From RGIG1668 sp045124495 (GTDB lineage: Bacteria; Bacillota; Clostridia; Lachnospirales; Lachnospiraceae), in the NCBI GenBank assembly GCA_045124495.1, contig JBGVLX010000112.1, positions 1 to 33,165 on the forward strand: a stretch of 33,165 bases of DNA. The letters run 5' to 3'. The first letter of the stretch is position 1. Every line of letters begins with the position of its first letter. Positions 7,029 to 15,406 of this stretch are shown here, one piece after another. The translations under genes and the position numbers were made by a program. The notes under the pieces are model-generated. The model worked only from the letters and a program-made list of their open reading frames with translations. It was not told the DNA's origin and made no database searches.

Positions 7029-7649
7029 TTATCTTAAAAGAGAACGGTAAACACCAATTACTTTTCCTAAGATTTCTACCTTATCAACGATGATAGGATC
7101 CATGTAGTCATTTTCCGGCTGTAGGCGGTAGTGTCCGTCTTCTTTGAAAAAACGTTTTACAGTTACGCTGTCTTCCAATAAGGCTACCACAATATCTCGA
7201 TCGCTGGCAGTTGGCTGCTGTGCAACTAAAATCATATCTCCATCCAGAATTCCTGCGTTTATCATACTTTCTCCTTTTACTTTTAACATAAAAGAAGATT
7301 GATTGGTAAGATAATCTGGTGGCATTGGGAAATATCCTTCGATATTTTCTACGGCTAAAATAGGTTCTCCGGCGGTTACAGTACCTACAATAGGTACATT
7401 TACAATCTCTCTTCGTGTCAGATTAAACTCATCATCTAAAATCTCAATCGCTCTAGGTTTGGTAGCATCTCTACGAATATATCCCTTTTGTTCCAGACTC
7501 GCTAAGTGGGAATGAACAGAAGATGTGGATTTTAGTTTAACGGCATCACATATTTCACGAACAGAAGGTGGATAGCCTTTGGAGAGGATACATTCCTTTA
7601 AATAAGCAAGAATCTCCTCTTGTTTCGAAGTAATTTGATTCGATTTCAT
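7029..7649 (-). CDS. lexA: LexA repressor
   Basis: A 206-residue LexA. The N-terminal winged helix-turn-helix covers about 1-65 (YPPSVREICDAVKLKSTSSVHSHL). The self-cleavage site is Ala93-Gly94 in VGTVTAGEP, and the protease dyad is Ser128 (KGESMI) with Lys165 (SVTVKRFF). LexA represses SOS genes until RecA filaments trigger cleavage. The start is supported by AGGAGG five bases upstream. Two SOS boxes lie over its promoter, showing autoregulation. The YneA-like gene at 25563 carries matching boxes. Confidence 0.97.
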   Translation of the reverse strand: MKSNQITSKQEEILAYLKECILSKGYPPSVREICDAVKLKSTSSVHSHLASLEQKGYIRRDATKPRAIEILDDEFNLTRREIVNVPIVGTVTAGEPILAVENIEGYFPMPPDYLTNQSSFMLKVKGESMINAGILDGDMILVAQQPTASDRDIVVALLEDSVTVKRFFKEDGHYRLQPENDYMDPIIVDKVEILGKVIGVYRSLLR

Positions 7650-7687
7650 GAAGTCCTCCTATATGTATTTGTTATAGTTCTGTTGCA

Positions 7688-7727
7688 AGTATAACATACG
7701 TTCGATAAAATTGCAAACATTTGTTTG
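7688..7727 (-). promoter_or_regulatory. lexA promoter with two SOS boxes
   Basis: On the minus strand, TTGCAA (7711-7716) and TATACT (7688-7693) are 17 bases apart. Two LexA boxes of the Gram-positive CGAAC-N4-GTTCG type overlap them. One at 7714-7727 reads CAAACATTTGTTTG (symmetric), and one at 7691-7704 reads CGAACGTATGTTAT on the minus strand. LexA bound to either would block polymerase. Confidence 0.8.
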
Positions 7728-7823
7728 TAGGTGGAGGTACTTCCATAAAATAGCAGTTTATGTTAGAATAGTGATTCGTTCCGTGTGTCTGGATAAATGA
7801 GTAACAAAAATACATATGAAATT

Positions 7824-7882
7824 GTCCCATAAATATCCCTATAAAAATCGTATGTTAGGTTTATAGGATATATTTATGGGAC
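7824..7882. repeat. Long inverted repeat between lexA and the CotF-like genes
   Basis: Arms of about 21-23 bases start with GTCCCATAAATAT and end with its complement, enclosing a loop of about 14 bases, with one bulged base. No T run follows on either strand. A second, smaller hairpin (ATATTTG/CAAATAT) lies just to the right, near 7894-7918. The rest of 7741-7981 holds nothing I recognise. Confidence 0.65.
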
Positions 7883-7981
7883 TTGTGATATATGAATATT
7901 TGCCGGTTCGACAAATATCTTGAAGAATGGCGCTGATACTCCTTAGCTTAATATTTGTTCCATCGTTTACGGATATTTAAA

Positions 7982-8257
7982 TTAGTTTTTACTTGTGCAG
8001 GAGCATTCAGCTTTTACTTTTTCAACTTCTTCCGGCTTGGCAGGGGCTGCAGGCTGGTAATAACCATGTTTTTTCGCTATTTTATATAATTCATATTGTT
8101 TTGCTTCAGTATCATTACGGGAATTAATAATTTTTTGACGTAATGTTTCGTCACTAGTCTGTTCGATAAAATAAGCGTAGCTTAAAAGACTTGCGTTCAT
8201 TTCTGATAAAGCATCAGATACCATAGTTTTTTCGTCCATTTTCTTTACCATATACAT
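7982..8257 (-). CDS. CotF-like spore coat family protein
   Basis: An up to 91-residue helical protein ending in a proline-alanine-rich linker and a cysteine-containing tail (ECSCTSKN). The core (MVSDALSEMNASLLSYAYFIEQTSDETLRQKI) resembles CotF-type coat proteins, small four-helix ferritin-like domains found in endospore formers. The first ATG (8257) has no ribosome site. ATG at 8239 lies six bases after the stop of an 11-codon ORF with a good site (8277-8245) and is my preferred start, by translational coupling. The function is inferred from family resemblance only. Confidence 0.6.
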   Translation of the reverse strand: MYMVKKMDEKTMVSDALSEMNASLLSYAYFIEQTSDETLRQKIINSRNDTEAKQYELYKIAKKHGYYQPAAPAKPEEVEKVKAECSCTSKN

Positions 8258-8277
8258 AGAAGTTCATAAACTACCAT
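8245..8277 (-). CDS. Possible 10-residue upstream ORF before the CotF-like gene
   Basis: On the minus strand, AAAGGA followed six bases later by ATG (8277) opens a 10-codon frame encoding MVVYELLCIW. Its TAA (8247-8245) ends just before the ATG at 8239 of the CotF-like gene. It may deliver ribosomes to that start. Alternatively it is chance, and the first in-frame ATG is used weakly. Confidence 0.3.
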   Translation of the reverse strand: MVVYELLCIW

Positions 8278-8393
8278 GTATTTTCCTTTCTGTTATCATA
8301 TTGCTTATTATTTGGTTTGTGTAGGTTACAAAATTCCAAAAGATACTAAATATAAGGGAATGACTCGTAACATAGTTTTATAAACTGATGTTT

Positions 8394-8415
8394 GGGTCAA
8401 AAGATATTTTGTCCC
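8394..8415. repeat. Small hairpin after the 60-residue helical gene
   Basis: GGG, one mismatched base and CAAAA pair with the complement around a TATC-type loop. It lies 13 bases beyond the stop of the minus-strand gene. It lacks a T run, so it may be a processing or stability hairpin between the two coat-like genes. Confidence 0.45.
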
Positions 8416-8427
8416 TGATATCATATG

Positions 8428-8610
8428 CTATAGATATTTCATAAAAGCATCTTTTGTTTTCGCTGCACTTTCTGCACCATTTCTTAAGAAGTCTTTTATT
8501 TCCTGACTTTCACATGCTTTTGCATATTCACTCCATTTTTGTGAAATTGTTTCGTGTTTGCTAATTAAGTGACGTAGGTTTTGAACTTCCATTTGATTTA
8601 ACTGTGTCAT
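8428..8610 (-). CDS. Small helical protein, probable spore coat type
   Basis: A 60-residue, almost entirely helical protein (MTQLNQMEVQNLRHLISKHE...). It has a heptad-like pattern and no signal peptide, membrane segment or cysteine pair. The ribosome site AAGGAG lies eight bases upstream. It precedes the CotF-like gene in the same direction and shares the helical ferritin-like look of that family, so both may be mother-cell coat proteins. On the minus strand, CATACTA about 30 bases before the site could be a sporulation-sigma -10, but the -35 is unconvincing. Confidence 0.5.
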   Translation of the reverse strand: MTQLNQMEVQNLRHLISKHETISQKWSEYAKACESQEIKDFLRNGAESAAKTKDAFMKYL

Positions 8611-8717
8611 AATCTTGTCTCCTTTACAATATCATTTACCTTTGTAGTATGTTTCAGACGTCTTTTTTTATGCGTCAGAAATGAAATAAATTTATGAATA
8701 ACAAAAAGAAAAAAATA

Positions 8718-8746
8718 TTGTATGTTTTCTTGATTTTTGTTATACT
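8718..8746 (+). promoter_or_regulatory. Promoter of pyrH
   Basis: TTGTAT (8718-8723) and TATACT (8741-8746) are 17 bases apart. The start expected near 8753 leaves a leader of about 32 bases. This probably drives pyrH-frr and part of the downstream block. Confidence 0.65.
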
Positions 8747-8784
8747 TATAAGGTATGAGTATACGGAATAGGAGATGTTTTATA

Positions 8785-9486
8785 ATGGAGATGAAACGAA
8801 TATTGTTAAAGCTAAGTGGCGAAGCATTAGCTGGAGATAAAAAGACAGGTTTTGATGAACCTACGGTTACCAAAGTGGCACTTCAGGTAAAAAAAGTGTT
8901 GGAGCAGGGCGTTCAGGTAGGAATTGTAATTGGTGGTGGTAACTTTTGGAGAGGAAGAACCAGTGAAAAAATCGACAGAACCAAGGCAGATCAGATTGGT
9001 ATGCTTGCTACGGTGATGAATTGTATTTATGTGTCTGAGATTTTTAGAACCGTTGGAATTGATACCAATGTTTATACACCATTTTCCTGTGGTGCCATGA
9101 CGAAGTTATTCTCTAAGGATGAAGCAGTAAAGGATTTAAATCAGAATAAAGTGGTATTCTTTGCCGGTGGCATTGGTCATCCTTACTTTTCAACAGATAT
9201 GGCTACGGTTCTTCGAGCTATTGAAATTGAGGCAGATGTTGTACTTGCAGCCAGAGCAGTGGACGGAGTTTATGACAGTGACCCTAAAACAAATCCGAAT
9301 GCAAAGAAATATGACAGAATTAGTGTAAAAGAAATCGTAGATAAGAAACTTGGAATAATGGATTTAGCAGCAGCAGTTTTAAGCATGGATAATAAAATGC
9401 CGATGATAATCTTTGGATTAAATGAAGAAGACAGCATAGTACATACTGTTAATAATCAAATTACAGGTACTATTGTAGAAGTTTAA
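8785..9486 (+). CDS. pyrH: UMP kinase
   Basis: A 233-residue bacterial UMP kinase of the amino-acid-kinase fold. It begins MEMKRILLKLSGEALAG and has the glycine-rich GIVIGGGNFWRGR loop and a YDSDPKTNPNAK segment near the nucleotide site. It phosphorylates UMP to UDP for RNA and cell-wall precursors. The frame is open ten codons further upstream, but AGGAG (8770-8774) places the start at ATG 8785. The gene leads the conserved pyrH-frr-uppS-cdsA block. Confidence 0.95.
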   Translation: MEMKRILLKLSGEALAGDKKTGFDEPTVTKVALQVKKVLEQGVQVGIVIGGGNFWRGRTSEKIDRTKADQIGMLATVMNCIYVSEIFRTVGIDTNVYTPFSCGAMTKLFSKDEAVKDLNQNKVVFFAGGIGHPYFSTDMATVLRAIEIEADVVLAARAVDGVYDSDPKTNPNAKKYDRISVKEIVDKKLGIMDLAAAVLSMDNKMPMIIFGLNEEDSIVHTVNNQITGTIVEV

Positions 9487-9507
9487 ATTTTAGGAGGAAG
9501 ACGAGTT

Positions 9508-10053
9508 ATGTTAAAACAATACGAAGAAAAAATGGAAAAATCACTGGATAATTTGAGCGCTGAATTTTCAGCAATTCGTGCCGGAAGAGCAAATCCTCAT
9601 ATTTTGGATAAGTTAAGAGTGGACTATTATGGTTCCCCTACTCCTATTCAGCAGGTTGCGAACGTAACGGTTCCGGAAGCGAGAAGTATTTTAATTACTC
9701 CTTGGGAAGCATCTTTAGTAAAAGAAATTGAAAAAGCAATTATCAATTCCGATTTAGGAGTTATGCCAAATAATGATGGTAAGTCAGTACGAATTAATTT
9801 TCCTGAGTTAACAGAAGAACGTCGTAAGGAACTAGTGAAGGATGTTAAGAAAAAGGGAGAATCTGCTAAAGTTGCGATCCGTAATATCAGACGTGATGCA
9901 AATGATGCATTCAAGAAACAAAACAAGGCAAATGAAATTTCTGAAGATGAATTAAAGAACTTAGAAGATAAGGTTCAGAAACTGACAGATAAATACATTG
10001 CCGAAATTGATAAGGCGATTGATGTAAAATCAAAAGAAATTTTAACAGTTTAA
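9508..10053 (+). CDS. frr: Ribosome recycling factor
   Basis: A 181-residue RRF of normal length. It has the conserved LSAEFSAIRAGRANPHILDKLRVDYYG head-domain start, the VPEARSILITPWE block and the RRDANDAFKK hinge region. Together with EF-G, RRF splits post-termination ribosomes. AGGAGG lies nine bases upstream. The 21-base gap from pyrH indicates cotranscription. Confidence 0.97.
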   Translation: MLKQYEEKMEKSLDNLSAEFSAIRAGRANPHILDKLRVDYYGSPTPIQQVANVTVPEARSILITPWEASLVKEIEKAIINSDLGVMPNNDGKSVRINFPELTEERRKELVKDVKKKGESAKVAIRNIRRDANDAFKKQNKANEISEDELKNLEDKVQKLTDKYIAEIDKAIDVKSKEILTV

Positions 10054-10069
10054 TTGGAAGGTAGTTTGA

Positions 10070-10171
10070 TCGGAATGTTTTCCACTGCAAGTATTGGAAT
10101 ATGATATGCAGTGAGTTGTTAGGATTCCGAATTCTAAAGGCGGGCATGGATGTAATTTTGTTCGCCTTTTT
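10070..10171 (+). promoter_or_regulatory. Structured frr-uppS intergenic RNA with terminator
   Basis: Two nested stems can be read: TCGGAAT (10070-10076) with ATTCCGA (10124-10130), enclosing CACTGCA (10083-10089) with TGCAGTG (10107-10113). They are followed by a terminator-like stem AAGGCG/CGCCTT (10137-10142 and 10163-10168) and a T run to 10171. uppS starts 33 bases later. This may be a simple terminator with readthrough or a sensor-plus-terminator control element. Confidence 0.5.
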
Positions 10172-10204
10172 CCCATATATGGCTTGAAAGGCTTGGTGCA
10201 GATA

Positions 10205-10930
10205 ATGAAGAAAGAAATGAATGAAAGCTATCGTATTCCGGAACATGTGGCTATTATTTTAGATGGGAATGGAAGATGGGCGAAAAAAAGAAATATGCCT
10301 AGGAATTATGGGCATGTTAAGGGCAGCGAAAATTTGGAAAAAGTGTGTAAGGCAGCAGATGAATTCGGAATCAAGTATATTACAGTGTATGCCTTTTCTA
10401 CAGAAAATTGGAAAAGACCAAATGAGGAAGTAAATGCCTTGATGAAATTGCTTCGTAATTATTTAAAGGATTGTGTAAAAAAGGCAAATAAAAATAATAT
10501 GCGGATTCGTGTAATTGGGGAAATTAACAGGTTGGACGAAGATATTCGTAATGCTATCATTGAGTTGGATGAAATATCAAAGAATAATACCGGTCTAAAT
10601 TTAACCATTGCCATTAATTATGGTGCAAGGGATGAAATGATGCGTGCCATGAGAAAGGCTATGCAGGATGCAAAAGATGGGAAATTTCTGATAGAAGAAT
10701 TTGGTGAGGATATGTTTGCCGGATATTTGGATACGAAAGGAATTCCGGAACCGGATTTACTGATACGTACCAGTGGAGAACAACGATTATCCAACTTTTT
10801 ATTGTGGCAGCTGGCTTATACGGAATTTTATTTTACCGATGTTTTATGGCCGGATTTTGATAAAGAGGAATTATGGAAGGCAATTCAGTATTACAATAAT
10901 AGAGAACGAAGATATGGAGGGCTTGCATAA
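10205..10930 (+). CDS. uppS: Undecaprenyl diphosphate synthase (cis-prenyltransferase)
   Basis: A 241-residue cis-prenyltransferase. It has the substrate-binding HVAIILDGNGRWAKKR motif near the N-terminus and the C-terminal RTSGEQRLSNFLLWQLAYTE block. It builds the C55 carrier for peptidoglycan and wall polymers at the membrane. The frame is open from TTG 10184, but ATG 10205 fits the family N-terminus best. Its ribosome site (AAAGG) is weak. The stop overlaps the cdsA start (TAATG). Confidence 0.95.
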   Translation: MKKEMNESYRIPEHVAIILDGNGRWAKKRNMPRNYGHVKGSENLEKVCKAADEFGIKYITVYAFSTENWKRPNEEVNALMKLLRNYLKDCVKKANKNNMRIRVIGEINRLDEDIRNAIIELDEISKNNTGLNLTIAINYGARDEMMRAMRKAMQDAKDGKFLIEEFGEDMFAGYLDTKGIPEPDLLIRTSGEQRLSNFLLWQLAYTEFYFTDVLWPDFDKEELWKAIQYYNNRERRYGGLA

Positions 10931-11730
10931 TGTTTAAAGAACGTTTATTAAGTGGAATTGTATTGGTAATTCTTATGACAGCAGTTTTGTATGCCGGTGG
11001 ATTATGGACTTTGGGGGCTATGTTCCTTCTGTCTGTGATAGGATTAAGGGAATTTTATCGTCTCTTTAAACTGGATACCTCCATATTTGTGGTTTTTGGT
11101 TATTTGTTTACTGTAGCTTATTATCTGATTTTATTCTTGAAACAGGAAACTTTCTTATTTCCGTTGTTTATTGTGTTTTTTATGGCAGTTATGATTATCT
11201 ATGTATTTTCATTCCCGAAATATAAGGGTGAACAGGCCATGACGAGTTTCTTTGGCTTTGTTTACACTGTGATTTTACTATCCTATATTTACCGGATTCG
11301 TATGCTTGAGGGTGGCGGAGCTTACGTGGTATTGGCATTTTTAAGTTCCTGGGGAAATGATACTTTTGCATACTGTGTGGGAAGATTGATTGGGAAACAT
11401 AAAATGTCGCCAAAACTTAGTCCCAAAAAGAGTGTAGAAGGTGCCATTGGTGGAATTCTTGGAGCCGGACTTTTAGGTTTTGTGTATGGAAATATGGGAA
11501 ATACTTATCTTGGACTTTCAAATCACAGTGGTTTGATTTGTGCAGTAGTGTGTTTGATAGGTGCATTTATTTCTATCATCGGGGATTTGGCGGCCTCAGC
11601 ATTTAAAAGAGATACCGGAATTAAAGATTATGGTAAATTAATTCCTGGGCATGGTGGGGTGTTAGATCGTTTTGACAGCATAATTTTTACTGCACCGATT
11701 GTTTATTATGGAATTGTATTTTTAAGTTAA
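10930..11730 (+). CDS. cdsA: Phosphatidate cytidylyltransferase
   Basis: A 266-residue membrane protein with about eight hydrophobic segments. The CDP-diglyceride synthase signature lies near the C-terminus: SAFKRDTGIKDYGKLIPGHG followed by GVLDRFD. It converts phosphatidate plus CTP to CDP-diacylglycerol, the branch point for phospholipids. The ATG overlaps the uppS stop, so the two are translationally coupled. Confidence 0.96.
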   Translation: MFKERLLSGIVLVILMTAVLYAGGLWTLGAMFLLSVIGLREFYRLFKLDTSIFVVFGYLFTVAYYLILFLKQETFLFPLFIVFFMAVMIIYVFSFPKYKGEQAMTSFFGFVYTVILLSYIYRIRMLEGGGAYVVLAFLSSWGNDTFAYCVGRLIGKHKMSPKLSPKKSVEGAIGGILGAGLLGFVYGNMGNTYLGLSNHSGLICAVVCLIGAFISIIGDLAASAFKRDTGIKDYGKLIPGHGGVLDRFDSIIFTAPIVYYGIVFLS

Positions 11731-11748
11731 ACGGGAGGAAAACAAAAG

Positions 11749-12888
11749 ATGCAGAAAATAGCATTACTTGGATCTACCGGGTCTATTGGAACACAGACCT
11801 TAGAAGTGGTGAGAGAAAATAAAGATATGCAGATTGTATCCATGTCAGCAGGAAAAAATCTTACTTTATTTGAAAAACAGATACGGGAATTTAAGCCTCA
11901 AATGGTAAGCGTTCAGACAGAAGATCTGGCAAAAGAGTTAAAGCTTAAAATTCAGGATTTAAATATTCCGGTTTATTACGGAAAAGAAGGTTTAATTGAG
12001 GTTGCAGTTTGTGAAAGTGCCACTATTGTGGTAACTGCTATTATGGGAATGATAGGAATTACTCCTACCATTGCTGCTATTTGTGAAGGGAAAGACATTG
12101 CTTTGGCAAATAAGGAAACCTTGGTTACGGCAGGACATATCATTATGCCTTTGGCACAGGAAAAGGGGGTAAAAATTTATCCTGTGGATAGTGAACATTC
12201 TGCAATCTACCAATGTCTGAATGGAGAAGAAAGAGGCTCCGTTTCAAAGATAATTTTAACTGCTTCTGGTGGACCTTTCAGGGGAAAATCTTTAGAAGAG
12301 CTAAAACATGTGACTTTACAACAGGCATTAAAGCATCCAAACTGGTCCATGGGAAAGAAGATTACCATTGATTCTGCTACTATGGTAAACAAGGGATTAG
12401 AGGTTATCGAAGCGAGATGGCTGTTTGATGTGGATTATGACCAGATTCAGGTGGTGATTCAGCCGCAAAGTATTATTCATTCTATGGTGGAATTTAAAGA
12501 TCATGGAGTAATTGCACAATTAGGGACACCGGATATGAAACTGCCGATACAGTACGCCCTTTGTGAGACACAAAGACGTTTTCTTTCTGAAGAAAGACTG
12601 GATTTTTGGTCGATTTCTTCCATTACCTTTGAAAAGCCGGATTTTGAAGTGTTTCGGGGGCTTTCTCTTGCCTATGAGGTAGGGAGAAAGGGTGGAAGTG
12701 CTACTACGGCTTATAATGCAGCCAATGAACTTGCTGTTGCAAAATTTTTAAATGAGGAAATATCATTCTTACAGATATATGATTTGATAGAAGAGTGTGT
12801 TGAAAAACATCCATTTGTGGGAAATCCGACCATTGAAGAAATTAGGGAAACGGAAAAATGGATTTATGAGTATATAGAAAGTAGGTAA
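11749..12888 (+). CDS. dxr: 1-deoxy-D-xylulose 5-phosphate reductoisomerase
   Basis: A 379-residue Dxr. It has the NADPH-binding LLGSTGSIGTQTLEV at the N-terminus, the ALANKETLVTAG block, and the metal and substrate residues in VDSEHSAIYQ and the TIDSATMVNKGLE stretch. It commits DXP to the MEP isoprenoid pathway, supplying UppS upstream and sharing the route with ispG downstream. GGGAGG is nine bases before the ATG. The gap to rseP is four bases. Confidence 0.97.
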   Translation: MQKIALLGSTGSIGTQTLEVVRENKDMQIVSMSAGKNLTLFEKQIREFKPQMVSVQTEDLAKELKLKIQDLNIPVYYGKEGLIEVAVCESATIVVTAIMGMIGITPTIAAICEGKDIALANKETLVTAGHIIMPLAQEKGVKIYPVDSEHSAIYQCLNGEERGSVSKIILTASGGPFRGKSLEELKHVTLQQALKHPNWSMGKKITIDSATMVNKGLEVIEARWLFDVDYDQIQVVIQPQSIIHSMVEFKDHGVIAQLGTPDMKLPIQYALCETQRRFLSEERLDFWSISSITFEKPDFEVFRGLSLAYEVGRKGGSATTAYNAANELAVAKFLNEEISFLQIYDLIEECVEKHPFVGNPTIEEIRETEKWIYEYIESR

Positions 12889-12892
12889 TATA

Positions 12893-14182
12893 GTGAATAT
12901 TTTAATCGCAATCTTAATTTTTGGTTTAATCGTAGTGATTCATGAGTTGGGACATTTTATTTTTGCAAAAATAAATGGAATTTATGTATCAGAGTTTTCT
13001 GTTGGTTTTGGCCCGCGTCTTTTAAGTAAAAAAATAGGAGAAACCAGGTATTCTTTGAAACTGATCCCATTAGGCGGTTCTTGTGCCATGCTGGGGGAAG
13101 AAGAAGAAAGTACCGATGAGAGGGCATTTAACAACAAGTCTGTCTGGGCAAGATTCTGGGTTATTTTTGGGGGACCTTTGTTTAATTTTATTCTTGCTTT
13201 TGTTATGGCAATTATTATGATTGTTTCTGTTGGTATTGATAAGCCTTATGTGTTGGCTGTAAAGGAAGATTCTCTTGCAGCAGAAAACGGATTACAGGAA
13301 GGGGATATCGTAACAGCCATCAATGGTGATAAGATACATTTGGGAAGAGATTATTATATTAGTGATTATTTTGAAGATTATGGAGAAACGGTTGAACTTA
13401 CTGTACTTCGGGATGGAAAAGAAACGAATATTACCATTGATACACTGTATCAGTATTATGGTTTAGGATTTTCTTATTCCCCGGATAGCGAAGTAATAGA
13501 ATTATTGAGTGTAGAAAAAAATGGTCCTCTAGGTAAAGCCGGTCTTATGATTGGTGATGTAATTACAAAGTTAGATGGAACTGAGCTAAAGAATAGTGAT
13601 GATTTGGCAAAATATAAAGAAGAAATAGGTTTTAGTGATAAGGAAATTACAGTCACTTATGTAAGAAATAACAGAGAACATGAAGTTGTTGTAACTCCAC
13701 AGGAAATAAGTTCTTATTCTTTAAGTCAATATGTTGTAGTGAATACTTACCGGGAAAAAATAGGTTTCTTGGAAGCTATGAAATATTCTTTATTTGAAAT
13801 GGAATATCAGGTATCTGTAGTATATAAGAGTTTAGGGACACTATTTTCAGGTAAAGCGTCCATGAATGATTTTTCCGGTCCGGTTCGAATGGTGTCAGTA
13901 ATTGGAGATACTGTAGAAGAAAGTAAAGAATATGGCATGGAAAGCGTTATCTTTAGCATCATGAATATTATTATTTTATTATCTGTAAATCTTGGTGTGA
14001 TGAATTTATTACCATTTCCGGCTTTAGATGGAGGACATCTGGTATTTATCATTTTGGAGGCAATCCGTAGGAAAAAGATTCCGCAGGAAAAAGAGGCCAT
14101 GGTTCATTTTGTGGGTATTATGATATTGTTTGCCTTTATGATTTTTATTATGTTTAATGATATAAAAAATGTATTCTTTTAA
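12893..14182 (+). CDS. rseP: Site-2 intramembrane zinc protease RseP
   Basis: A 429-residue membrane metalloprotease. HELGH (His17, Glu18, His21) lies in the first transmembrane helix. A PDZ domain spans about 110-280, and the second active-site segment NLLPFPALDGGHL is near residue 370. Such proteases (RasP in Bacillus) clip anti-sigma factors and signal-peptide remnants. The start is GTG with a weak AGTAGG site, probably assisted by ribosomes ending dxr four bases upstream. Confidence 0.95.
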   Translation: MNILIAILIFGLIVVIHELGHFIFAKINGIYVSEFSVGFGPRLLSKKIGETRYSLKLIPLGGSCAMLGEEEESTDERAFNNKSVWARFWVIFGGPLFNFILAFVMAIIMIVSVGIDKPYVLAVKEDSLAAENGLQEGDIVTAINGDKIHLGRDYYISDYFEDYGETVELTVLRDGKETNITIDTLYQYYGLGFSYSPDSEVIELLSVEKNGPLGKAGLMIGDVITKLDGTELKNSDDLAKYKEEIGFSDKEITVTYVRNNREHEVVVTPQEISSYSLSQYVVVNTYREKIGFLEAMKYSLFEMEYQVSVVYKSLGTLFSGKASMNDFSGPVRMVSVIGDTVEESKEYGMESVIFSIMNIIILLSVNLGVMNLLPFPALDGGHLVFIILEAIRRKKIPQEKEAMVHFVGIMILFAFMIFIMFNDIKNVFF

Positions 14183-14288
14183 ACCTAAAGGAAGGCATAT
14201 CAAGAATGCTTGGAGATGGAATTTCATTGTCGCAACCCTTTGGCGCTGGTTATAGTTTTTTATGAAAAAATCTTAGGAGGTACTATAT

Positions 14289-15344
14289 ATGTTTCGGGAA
14301 AATACCAAAGAAATTAAAATTAAAGACAGGATCATTGGTGGTAAGAATGCTATTTTGATTCAGTCTATGACAAATACAAAGACTGCGGATGTAGAAGCTA
14401 CTATTGGCCAGATAAAAAGACTGGAAAAAGCAGGTTGTGATATCGTTCGTTCTACGGTTAATGATATTCATGCAGCAAATGCTTTTAAAGAGATAAAATC
14501 AGCGATTTCCATTCCTTTGGTGGCAGACATTCATTTTGATTATAAGTTAGCGATAAAAGCCATCGAAAATGGTGCAGATAAGATTAGAATTAATCCCGGA
14601 AACATTGGAAACAGAGAAAGGGTATTAGAAGTAGTGGAAGCTGCCAAAGAAAAAAATATTCCGATTCGTATCGGAGTAAATAGTGGTTCTTTGGAGAAAC
14701 ATATCTTAGAAGCATATGGTAAGGTAACCGCAGAGGGGTTGGTGGACAGTGCTCTTCATAACATTGCATTGATTGAAGATATGGGATATGATAATCTGGT
14801 AATCAGCATCAAATCTTCCGATGTATTAATGTGTGTTAAGGCACATGAGTTATTAGCTCCAAAGTGTCTTTACCCTTTACATGTAGGAATTACAGAATCC
14901 GGAACCTCTTATGGTGGAAATATTAAATCTTCTGTAGGATTAGGTATTATTTTAAATCAGGGGATTGGAAATACAATTCGGGTTTCTCTGACAGATGACC
15001 CTGTAAAAGAAATTGCAACAGCAAAAATGATTCTTCGCACTTTAAAGCTTAGAGAAGGTGGAATCGAGGTAGTTTCCTGTCCAACTTGTGGGCGAACTTC
15101 CATAGATTTAATTTCTTTGGCAAACAAAGTTGAAGAAATGGTGACGGAATTTGAACATCTGAATCTTAAAGTTGCAGTGATGGGATGCGTAGTAAATGGA
15201 CCTGGAGAATCAAAGGAAGCTGATTTAGGAATTGCCGGTGGCAAGGGAGAAGGTCTTTTGTTTAAAAAAGGTGAAATTATCCGGAAAGTACCGGAAAAAG
15301 ATTTATTGAATGCTTTATATGAAGAATTACTAAATTGGAAATAA
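14289..15344 (+). CDS. ispG: 4-hydroxy-3-methylbut-2-enyl diphosphate synthase
   Basis: A 351-residue IspG (GcpE). A TIM barrel begins with IQSMTNTKTADVEAT, and the C-terminal iron-sulfur domain has the ligand motif VSCPTCGRT and GCVVNGPGE. It performs the penultimate MEP step, reducing MEcPP to HMBPP with a [4Fe-4S] cluster. AGGAGG lies eight bases upstream. The 106-base gap after rseP contains a small GC-rich hairpin followed by T residues, so it may be partly uncoupled. Confidence 0.97.
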   Translation: MFRENTKEIKIKDRIIGGKNAILIQSMTNTKTADVEATIGQIKRLEKAGCDIVRSTVNDIHAANAFKEIKSAISIPLVADIHFDYKLAIKAIENGADKIRINPGNIGNRERVLEVVEAAKEKNIPIRIGVNSGSLEKHILEAYGKVTAEGLVDSALHNIALIEDMGYDNLVISIKSSDVLMCVKAHELLAPKCLYPLHVGITESGTSYGGNIKSSVGLGIILNQGIGNTIRVSLTDDPVKEIATAKMILRTLKLREGGIEVVSCPTCGRTSIDLISLANKVEEMVTEFEHLNLKVAVMGCVVNGPGESKEADLGIAGGKGEGLLFKKGEIIRKVPEKDLLNALYEELLNWK

Positions 15345-15406
15345 AAGAGAATACGTCTATCATTAAGTTCGGGGAAGAACAGAGAAAAAATGGGGTGTGA
15401 TAAACT

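Noticed and set aside
8624..8690. Sporulation sigma promoter for the coat-like genes
   Set aside because: A CATACTA-like -10 is visible on the minus strand, but I could not find a convincing -35 at the right spacing, so I did not list it as a feature.
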